From Chth-196 sp044370935 (GTDB lineage: Bacteria; Verrucomicrobiota; Verrucomicrobiia; Chthoniobacterales; Chthoniobacteraceae): a stretch of 6,667 nucleotides of DNA. The stretch covers positions 1 through 6,667 of the forward strand of contig JBILUQ010000224.1 in the NCBI GenBank assembly GCA_044370935.1, in the 5' to 3' direction. Made by a program: the position numbers and the translations under genes. Below are positions 1-5,549 of this stretch, in pieces. Within the stretch, counting starts at the first letter, position 1. Each line of letters starts with the position of its first letter. The notes under the pieces were generated by a model. It saw only the letters and a program-made list of their open reading frames with translations, was not told the DNA's origin and did not search any database.

Positions 1-2
1 CC

Positions 3-230
3 GCCCTGCTTGATGTCTTCCTTGGCATGTTCTGGATTGCTGATTTTAATCTCGAGTCGGCGCTGCATTCTGCTGACATCCGCGCTTCTCTTGAAACAAA
101 CGGTACAAGCATTGGTCCGCTCGATCTCTTAATCGCCGCTCAAGCTCGGAGTCTCGGAGCTACTTTGGTCACAGGCAATATAGAGGAGTTTGCACGTGTC
201 AAAGACCTCAAGATTCTTGCCTTTAATTAG
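3..230 (+). CDS. vapC: PIN-domain ribonuclease toxin, VapC-like (C-terminal part, 5' end outside window)
   Basis: The frame is open from the left edge (codons start at position 3) to TAG at 228-230, giving 75 residues plus stop. VapC toxins are usually about 130 residues, so slightly more than half is present and the real start lies upstream; the Met at 27 is internal. The sequence has the conserved second half of a PIN domain: helix residues SADIRASLETNG, then IGPLDLLIAAQARSLGA with a conserved acidic residue (Asp codon 123-125), then LVTGNIEEFARV, where the Asn at 177-179 takes the place of the T-x-N/D active-site position, and a closing KDLKIL strand. PIN toxins are Mg2+-dependent endoribonucleases, many cutting tRNA or rRNA, held in check by a VapB antitoxin normally encoded just upstream. 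The N-terminal catalytic Asp and the antitoxin cannot be seen. The PIN assignment is firm; the toxin-antitoxin role is inferred from the family. Confidence 0.85.
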   Translation, partial: ALLDVFLGMFWIADFNLESALHSADIRASLETNGTSIGPLDLLIAAQARSLGATLVTGNIEEFARVKDLKILAFN

Positions 231-237
231 GCTTTTT
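219..237 (+). terminator. Possible short intrinsic terminator at the vapC stop codon
   Basis: A 4-bp GCCT/AGGC stem with a 6-base loop overlaps the stop codon and is followed directly by five T residues (233-237). An outer CTCAA/TTGAG pairing could extend the structure. The position suits termination of the PIN toxin transcript, but the stem is very short, so this is weak. Confidence 0.25.
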
Positions 238-273
238 GAGATCCACTCCCCTGCTTCATCCCAGCGCTTAGCG

Positions 274-315
274 CGCCCCGCGACGATACCGCGCGCGCGC
301 TTCCGAGACGGGGCG
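274..315. repeat. GC-rich 7-bp inverted repeat with alternating CG tract in the loop
   Basis: CGCCCCG (274-280) and CGGGGCG (309-315) are perfect reverse complements separated by 28 bases, and the loop contains an 11-base alternating C/G run (290-300). It lies between two convergent genes. No T-tract follows on the plus strand. It may be a transcript-end structure or just high-GC sequence; no function is assigned. Confidence 0.4.
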
Positions 316-343
316 AAAAGCAATTTCTTGCATTTGCTCTTAA

Positions 344-406
344 ACAAAATGCCGATGAATGCCTGTCATTAACCGCTTCGCTGAACGGGACCTGCCGGCA
401 TTCGTC
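344..406 (-). terminator. Probable terminator downstream of the kinase gene
   Basis: GATGAATGCC (354-363) pairs with GGCATTCGTC (397-406) over 10 bp with one G-U wobble. Read on the minus strand, the hairpin begins 11 bases after the kinase stop codon and is followed by GGCATTTTGTTTA, a broken T-rich tract (about 344-353). Position and order fit an intrinsic terminator. The 33-base loop is long and the T-tract is interrupted, so confidence is modest. Confidence 0.35.
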
Positions 407-417
407 ACTTGCCTCGC

Positions 418-3400
418 CTAGTTCCGTACATTTCCCAAATCCAAAGAAAGGATTTGAGAAACACCCATAATACCGATGCACAGTTGTTTTCCATCCATGC
501 TCACATCGATGTTTCTTGGGAAATCCCAGCAACGATAGCTTTGTACCATCTTCCCATCACGAACATCCCAGGCTCTGACATAGAAATCGCCGGAGCACGT
601 GACGATTACAGGCTTGGTCGGATGCCAGACAGCGCGCCGTACCCACGAGTCGTGCACCTTGTAATCTTTGTGAACTTCGAGCGTCTGAGCAGAGCGAATG
701 CGCAACCGGCCGTCCACTCCTCCTTCCGCAATCCAAAGGCCGTCTGGTGAAACCCCGAAAGTCCTCGCACTTGGCTCCAAAGCCTTAAAAAGGATTCTGC
801 CTGTATCCGCCTCCCATAGGACGTAGGCATTCTCGCTGAACTCGTCATCGTCACCTTCTGTTTTTCGCTTCACAGAAACCAATTCAAGTACGCGCTTCTC
901 ATCCAACCATTGGACCCAAACCGGCCACCCCAAATCCTTGCGTTCGTATTTCTGCAGAAGCTTTCCTGTCGTTGCCTCGTACAGCCCTTCCTTAGTCCAC
1001 GCACGCTCACCAGAGGGGCTGAGTTGGGGAGTCGAAGACGCTTTCCAACGTGAAACTTGGCGGATCCCTTTTGCGTCGACCCGCGCAATTACGCATTCAT
1101 CCCGGCGGGCGTCATCCATAAACGAAAAGAGATCTCGCGCCCTGTTGGTAAATACTTGGCCGCGCACTAGGACAGAAAATGCCGCCCCTGCTTCTCCCTT
1201 CGGCTTGGTGAGATCAAAAATCTTGAACGCAGTCTTGTCATTTCTTGGCGTACAAGCGGCGACCTTTGAATCACCATCCATAAACGCAATCGGTCCATCA
1301 AACCGGGGCAAGTCGGCAACCAGCGATTTAGGAAAATCCCACTGAAGAAACGCTGCCTTTTTATCTCCGAGGCAAAGCACATGAATATCGTCCATGTGGG
1401 CCAGAAACTTGTTGTAATTTCCAAGCAGATACGCTTTTTGCTTCGGTGACCCCGCCGTCGCTTCGAGAAGCTCCACGATTCGACCTTCGGATGAAGGACT
1501 GGAAGCGATATACAATCTCTGGCCACCTCCAGACGAAGAGATACGCGCTCCGGGATATGGAAGGGGGTGTTCGAACGCAACAGCCCCTTCCTTTGTATCG
1601 AAAGCCCTCACGTAAGCTCTATCGGTCCAATTCCAAATTGCGTACACGCGATCCGCTGTCGGGCGCCACACACCTGCCCGACCAGGCGCATTCCTGTACG
1701 GCCCCAGAGCCTTTCCTGTCCAAGGGTCGAGATCCTGAAATCCTTTTCTTTCAATCACGCAGACCAATCGCTGTTCATCCGGAGAACATTTAGACGAAAC
1801 GGTGTCTTTTTCGCCACCCTCCCAGATGATTTCTGCCGAGTACGCGTTCCTCATCTGCAGGGTGTTCGGCGCTGGCGGGCGTCTTCTCAGGCAAAGCAGG
1901 TTTCCTTGCGGGCTAAAATCCACACTCGCACACGGAAGCTCGACGCCAACCTTGTACACAGACTTTCCACTCGGCACGTCCAGCATCTCCAATGACGCTG
2001 GATACGTTTTGTCCCTCAAACGGGTAGACCGGTTGCTCACAACGGCAAGCCACATACGCCCTTCCTCTTCATAAAAAGCAAGTGCCAGATCTTTCACGGG
2101 ATCTGGCAATCGAAACAGAGGGCTCCCAAATCCTGCGGAGGGATCGAGGTATCGAACATTTCCATCACGTTGAATGGTCAGAAAACAGCCAGGACTCCGG
2201 CTAGATGGAAAGGCGACTTCAACAGGGGTCTGAGGCACCTCAAAGCTGATCGTAGGAGGCGCAAGCTTTGCATCCAAATAGGACCAATGTTGATCACGGA
2301 ACTCGCGGGGAACCTCATCCAAAATGCGACGCATTTCCTGAGGATTCTTCGCCTGATCTTCACTTTGAGCTAGGGCGATTTTCGCCTTGGCGCTCGACAC
2401 CTGCGCTGCCATCCGTTCCTGCACGGCTTGCCTTTCACTTGCAATCAACCGCAATGAAAAAACAACCGCACCAGCAAAAAGCAACCCGCACATGGCCGAC
2501 ACCGCCTTGTTTCTCTTGACCAAAAGCATGATTTGCTTCGCAAACCCAGCGTCCTCTGCAAGCGTCGCGAATCCGTTCTGATACGCGTCAATATCCGAGG
2601 CAAACGCCTCTACCGTCGAATAGCGCTTGGTCCTGTCCATCGCCATCGCCTTGAGTGTGACAGCCTGCAACGCCCCCGGCACTTCAGCCCCCATCGTGGA
2701 CGGTGCGTTCATGGTCGCTGACCCCTTGCCACCACGTTTAGTCACCATCGAGCTGATGCTCCCGTTCTTCACCTTGGTGAGCACTTCATCCAAGGTCGTA
2801 CCCTCAATCGGCGGACGCAGCGTGAGGATCGCATAGAGAATCCCGCCCAGCGAATAGATGTCAGAACGCGCGTCCAGTTCAGCCACCATTCCCATCGCTT
2901 GCTCCGGTGACATGTACTGGGGAGTCCCCATGACTTCGCCCTCCATGGTCATCCCGTAGTCGCCGGTGTCGTTGACTCGTAAAACGCTCGAGCCTCGTTC
3001 TTCACGTTCCCCCAGCACCTTCGCAAGCCCCCAGTCCATCACCAGCACCTCCCCGTACTCGCCCACCATGATGTTCTCAGGCTTCAAGTCCCGGTGCAGG
3101 ATTCCTTTGCTGTGTGCAAACATCATGGCATCGCAAACTTTGCGAAAGATGGTGAGTAACGTGGTTCTTGGGTAGTCTTTGGCCGACGACGCATCCCCAT
3201 CTTGGATCAGGTTCAACACCGCTTGCAGTGTGCGGCCCTTGATCAGCTTCATGCTGTAGAATGGCCTGCTCTGGGCGTCCACGCCGATGTTGTAGATCGG
3301 AACGATATTTGGATGTGCGAGCTGGGCCAGCACCTCTGCTTCCTTTGAAAAACGAGGATCCTCCCCAGCTTCACTCACACTGCTGACTTTTACCGCTACG

Positions 3401-4011
3401 TTGCGTTTGAGCTGCGGATCTTCTCCAAAGTAGATCTGTCCCATGCCGCCACGCGCGATCTCACGCACTAGGGTGTACTTGCAATGGGTCGATGCTTCAT
3501 CAGCTGACGGGGCAGAGGGACTAACCGTTGATGCAGTTTTCTGAACACTCGAACGCGTGGGCGTTCTCTGCGGAATAGCGACCTCCATGCTAGCCTTGCT
3601 CTTGGTCACTGCCCGCTGGGGGATCGTGATGTCCAAGGAACTCGGAGTAGGCGCCACAGCCACCGGCTGCACTGATTTGAGTTCAATCACCAAAGTGACT
3701 TCACCCACTTGCACACTCGCGGGATAGTCGACCTGAACGCGCTCATTGATCTGGTATCCGTTAACCTGAGTGCCACCGCCCAGATCCTCCACCTGCAAAC
3801 CTGCTTCGCCGATCCAGACCCACGCATGGCGCCCAGTCACACCATCCCCCTGAACCGTGAACACATCCGACGCAGTCTCGGTACCGACGACAAACTGCGA
3901 CTCGCCGGTGTCTACCGAACTAAGGATTCCGATGGGTCCATGCAGGGTGATTGACCATTGGCGCATTAGCAACACGCTAGTCCGCACATCCACAGATTCA
4001 ACTGCAAACAA
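418..4011 (-). CDS. Transmembrane Ser/Thr protein kinase: FHA domain, Hanks-type kinase, membrane helix, WD40-like beta-propeller
   Basis: A 1197-residue protein. Residues about 18-112 form an FHA-like domain (GDGVTGRHAWV, VEDLGGGTQVNG), followed by a Pro/Thr/Ser-rich linker (about 113-175). The kinase domain spans about 179-475: glycine loop ARGGMGQIYFGE (186-197), ATP lysine K208, helix-C glutamate near E224, catalytic HRDLKPEN with D308 and N313, metal-binding DWG at 326-328, and GTPQYMSPE closing the activation loop (362-370). All catalytic residues are present, so it should phosphorylate Ser/Thr. One membrane helix (about 503-523) is followed by a charged helical stretch and then a beta-propeller region to the C-terminus, with the clearest WD40 blades at about 1080-1152 (SPDGLWIAEGGVDGRLRI; VRAWDVRDGK). 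This predicts a cytoplasmic kinase and an extracytoplasmic sensor or interaction domain. The start is uncertain: TTG at 4011 has purine-rich AGGA/GGAAG upstream, whereas ATG at 3966 (residue 16) has none but sits right before the FHA fold. The substrate is unknown. The gene is divergent from the Rpn nuclease gene. Confidence 0.92.
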   Translation of the reverse strand: MFAVESVDVRTSVLLMRQWSITLHGPIGILSSVDTGESQFVVGTETASDVFTVQGDGVTGRHAWVWIGEAGLQVEDLGGGTQVNGYQINERVQVDYPASVQVGEVTLVIELKSVQPVAVAPTPSSLDITIPQRAVTKSKASMEVAIPQRTPTRSSVQKTASTVSPSAPSADEASTHCKYTLVREIARGGMGQIYFGEDPQLKRNVAVKVSSVSEAGEDPRFSKEAEVLAQLAHPNIVPIYNIGVDAQSRPFYSMKLIKGRTLQAVLNLIQDGDASSAKDYPRTTLLTIFRKVCDAMMFAHSKGILHRDLKPENIMVGEYGEVLVMDWGLAKVLGEREERGSSVLRVNDTGDYGMTMEGEVMGTPQYMSPEQAMGMVAELDARSDIYSLGGILYAILTLRPPIEGTTLDEVLTKVKNGSISSMVTKRGGKGSATMNAPSTMGAEVPGALQAVTLKAMAMDRTKRYSTVEAFASDIDAYQNGFATLAEDAGFAKQIMLLVKRNKAVSAMCGLLFAGAVVFSLRLIASERQAVQERMAAQVSSAKAKIALAQSEDQAKNPQEMRRILDEVPREFRDQHWSYLDAKLAPPTISFEVPQTPVEVAFPSSRSPGCFLTIQRDGNVRYLDPSAGFGSPLFRLPDPVKDLALAFYEEEGRMWLAVVSNRSTRLRDKTYPASLEMLDVPSGKSVYKVGVELPCASVDFSPQGNLLCLRRRPPAPNTLQMRNAYSAEIIWEGGEKDTVSSKCSPDEQRLVCVIERKGFQDLDPWTGKALGPYRNAPGRAGVWRPTADRVYAIWNWTDRAYVRAFDTKEGAVAFEHPLPYPGARISSSGGGQRLYIASSPSSEGRIVELLEATAGSPKQKAYLLGNYNKFLAHMDDIHVLCLGDKKAAFLQWDFPKSLVADLPRFDGPIAFMDGDSKVAACTPRNDKTAFKIFDLTKPKGEAGAAFSVLVRGQVFTNRARDLFSFMDDARRDECVIARVDAKGIRQVSRWKASSTPQLSPSGERAWTKEGLYEATTGKLLQKYERKDLGWPVWVQWLDEKRVLELVSVKRKTEGDDDEFSENAYVLWEADTGRILFKALEPSARTFGVSPDGLWIAEGGVDGRLRIRSAQTLEVHKDYKVHDSWVRRAVWHPTKPVIVTCSGDFYVRAWDVRDGKMVQSYRCWDFPRNIDVSMDGKQLCIGIMGVSQILSLDLGNVRN

Positions 4012-4015
4012 GCGG

Positions 4016-4025
4016 CTTCCGTCCT
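4016..4025 (-). promoter_or_regulatory. Candidate ribosome binding site for the kinase TTG start
   Basis: On the minus strand AGGACGGAAG lies 4 bases upstream of the TTG at 4011 (GGAAG spacing 4, AGGA spacing 10). Its presence is the reason for favouring TTG over the ATG at 3966, which lacks any purine-rich leader. Weak match to the consensus. Confidence 0.35.
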
Positions 4026-4127
4026 GAGCTCGTGACCGGCCCGGGTCAGAAACCTGATGCCGCCATCAGCCCCGTCCCCGACGCTCATCGGCCAACTCCT
4101 GACGGCAGCTTACCCATCCGACTGCGA

Positions 4128-4140
4128 CTCTTTTAAAGAG
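4128..4140. promoter_or_regulatory. Inverted repeat and Shine-Dalgarno-like site before the Rpn start
   Basis: CTCTTT and AAAGAG (4128-4133 and 4135-4140) form a 6-bp inverted repeat around a single T. Its right arm, AAAGAG, lies 3 bases before the ATG at 4144 and is the best ribosome-binding candidate for the Rpn gene. The palindrome could be an operator, or a -10-like AT-rich element in the divergent region. The assignment rests on position alone. Confidence 0.35.
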
Positions 4141-4143
4141 CAC

Positions 4144-5124
4144 ATGCCGGAGGAACCCATCCATCATCCAAACGACAAACTTCTCAAAGCCACCTTTTCC
4201 AACCCGGACAACGCCCGCGGCTTTTTTGAGAACTATCTGCCCGCGCAAATCTCCAACGCCGTGGGCTGGGATTCCCTCCGCCTCGAGTCCTCAACTTTTG
4301 TCGATCCCCAGTTCACCGCCTCCGAAAGCGATCTGCTCTTCTCGCTCAAACTCGCCCAAAGTGATGCATTCCTTTACCTCCTCTTCGAACACCAAAGCTC
4401 CGAGGATCCGCGCATGGCGCTGCGCCTGCTTTCCTACATCCTGCGCATCTGGGAGCGCTTCGCTGCGGCGCATCCCGCTCCGGCAAAACTGCCAGCCATC
4501 CTTCCCATCGTGCTCGCGCAGGGCAAACGTCCTTGGAAAACCGCCCCGCGCTTGGAGGACCTCATCGATCTGCCGGCTGAGATCGCAGACATTCTCCGCC
4601 CCTGGCAACCCACGCTCATGTACTGTCTGCTCGAGTTGGTACGCATCCCCTACGAGGAGCTAGCTGGAACCCCGGAGGGCATTATGGCATTGCGCGCTTT
4701 GAAAGCGGAGCCGCTGGATGAACTGCTCAGCGATGCGCTTTGGGAGGAGTCTCTTTTATTTGCGATTTCGGACAGTGCTTTGGAGCGGATGTTGCGCTAT
4801 GTTTTAAACGCTGAGCAAAACGTCTCTCTGCTCAAGAAACGCATCAAAACAATCCGCAGCAAACCCCTTCAAACCAAAACCATGACTCTCGCCGATCAAC
4901 TCAGACTGGAAGGCAAAGAAGAAGGCAAACTGGAAGGTCTCTCCGAGGGTCAATTACTTGCCTTTCGGACAGCTGTACAACGCGCCTTGGAAATTCGGCA
5001 CGGGTCTTGCCCCGAAGGGATCCGTGAGGCATTGGACGCCATCGAGGATCCGAGGCGACTTGAACAACTCCTGGAAAGCGCGATCCGCTCCGCATCGCTT
5101 GAGGCCTTCGCCCAGAAGCTCTAA
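4144..5124 (+). CDS. Rpn family recombination-promoting nuclease / putative transposase (PD-(D/E)XK fold, YhgA-like)
   Basis: A 326-residue protein from the chosen start. Rpn proteins are DNA endonucleases related to the YhgA/Transposase_31 family, linked in E. coli to RecA-independent recombination and to phage defence; true transposition is not shown. The family signature is complete: IHHPNDKLLKATF (6-18), ARGFFENYLP (24-33), the catalytic core SDLLF with D63, and LLFEHQSSEDPRMALRLLSY (79-98), where E82-x-Q84 takes the place of the usual E-x-K. A helical middle follows, then a charged EGKEEGKLEGLSEG stretch (256-269) and a helical C-terminal domain, both typical of the family. The frame is open upstream to ATG 4057, which would add 29 residues. 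ATG 4144 is preferred because AAAGAG precedes it and family similarity begins right after it. No terminal inverted repeats are seen nearby, so it does not look like an intact insertion sequence. It is divergent from the kinase; the next gene downstream is 425 bases away. Confidence 0.88.
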   Translation: MPEEPIHHPNDKLLKATFSNPDNARGFFENYLPAQISNAVGWDSLRLESSTFVDPQFTASESDLLFSLKLAQSDAFLYLLFEHQSSEDPRMALRLLSYILRIWERFAAAHPAPAKLPAILPIVLAQGKRPWKTAPRLEDLIDLPAEIADILRPWQPTLMYCLLELVRIPYEELAGTPEGIMALRALKAEPLDELLSDALWEESLLFAISDSALERMLRYVLNAEQNVSLLKKRIKTIRSKPLQTKTMTLADQLRLEGKEEGKLEGLSEGQLLAFRTAVQRALEIRHGSCPEGIREALDAIEDPRRLEQLLESAIRSASLEAFAQKL

Positions 5125-5549
5125 ACTGGGCGCAGCCGCATTGCAGATAATCAGCGCGGCGACCAAAATCGACGAGGGCGAAACTGCATCCATCCAACAC
5201 CACGCTTTTGCTGCGCCTTTATTCCTGCGATGAGGCACCTTTTTTCGAAGAGAAAGCGCACCGCATTTTGGTCAGCGAAGGCTGATGCACGATGTCTGCA
5301 TGCTTTGCGCCGACGGTCTGGGGAAAACGGTCAAAAAACGATTCCGGATTATTTTTGCGAAGCTCCCCCCGGTTCCGACGCAGTGGCACGCAAAAAAAAA
5401 CGATCCGCTAAGGCCTTCCAGAGTTGCGAGTACGGCCGCCAGACCAGACCGCAGGAAATCAATGTTCTCTTTCCCTTCTTTCCGTAGTCCGTCCATCGCT
5501 GTCAGGATGTGCGTCGCATCCGCCACAGTCCCCCCAAAAAATACCCCCC
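5125..5549. other. Intergenic region without a supported gene; several homopolymer runs
   Basis: 425 bases between the Rpn stop and the amidohydrolase start. Open frames here are short and give no recognisable protein. The stretch holds C6 at 5365-5370, A9 at 5392-5400, and C6-A6-TA-C6 at 5530-5549 directly against the next start codon. A weak hairpin with a T-run is listed separately. No tRNA, CRISPR or insertion-sequence ends are seen. It presumably contains the promoter of the amidohydrolase gene, but no convincing -35/-10 pair can be named. Confidence 0.6.
5213..5245 (+). terminator. Weak possible terminator downstream of the Rpn gene
   Basis: GCGCCT (5213-5218) and AGGCAC (5233-5238) pair at 5 of 6 positions across a 14-base loop, with six T residues at 5240-5245. 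It lies about 90 bases past the Rpn stop. The mismatch and long loop make this a low-confidence call. Confidence 0.2.

Noticed and set aside
326..328. Treating the DWG in place of DFG in the kinase as a sign of inactivity
   Set aside because: The metal-binding Asp is kept, and DWG is common in kinases of Planctomycetota and Verrucomicrobiota; the lysine, HRD and Asn are also intact. Numbers here are residue positions in the kinase.
354..420. Integron attC site after the vapC gene
   Set aside because: Toxin cassettes often carry attC sites and an inverted repeat is present, but no GTTRRRY core or matching R'' box was found at the right spacing.
409..3954. Many plus-strand and other-frame open frames of 60-145 codons across the kinase gene
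   Set aside because: They lie antisense or out of frame to a gene with clear domains, have low-complexity or arginine/serine-rich translations, and show no recognisable motif.
4226..4663. 145-codon frame overlapping the Rpn gene on the plus strand, and antisense frames at 4291-4646
   Set aside because: They are out of frame with the Rpn catalytic motifs, and their Ser/Arg/Ala-rich composition is typical of shadow frames in GC-rich DNA.
4144..5124. Insertion sequence around the 'putative transposase'
   Set aside because: No terminal inverted repeats or target-site duplications are seen on either side, and the protein is a PD-(D/E)XK nuclease rather than a DDE transposase.
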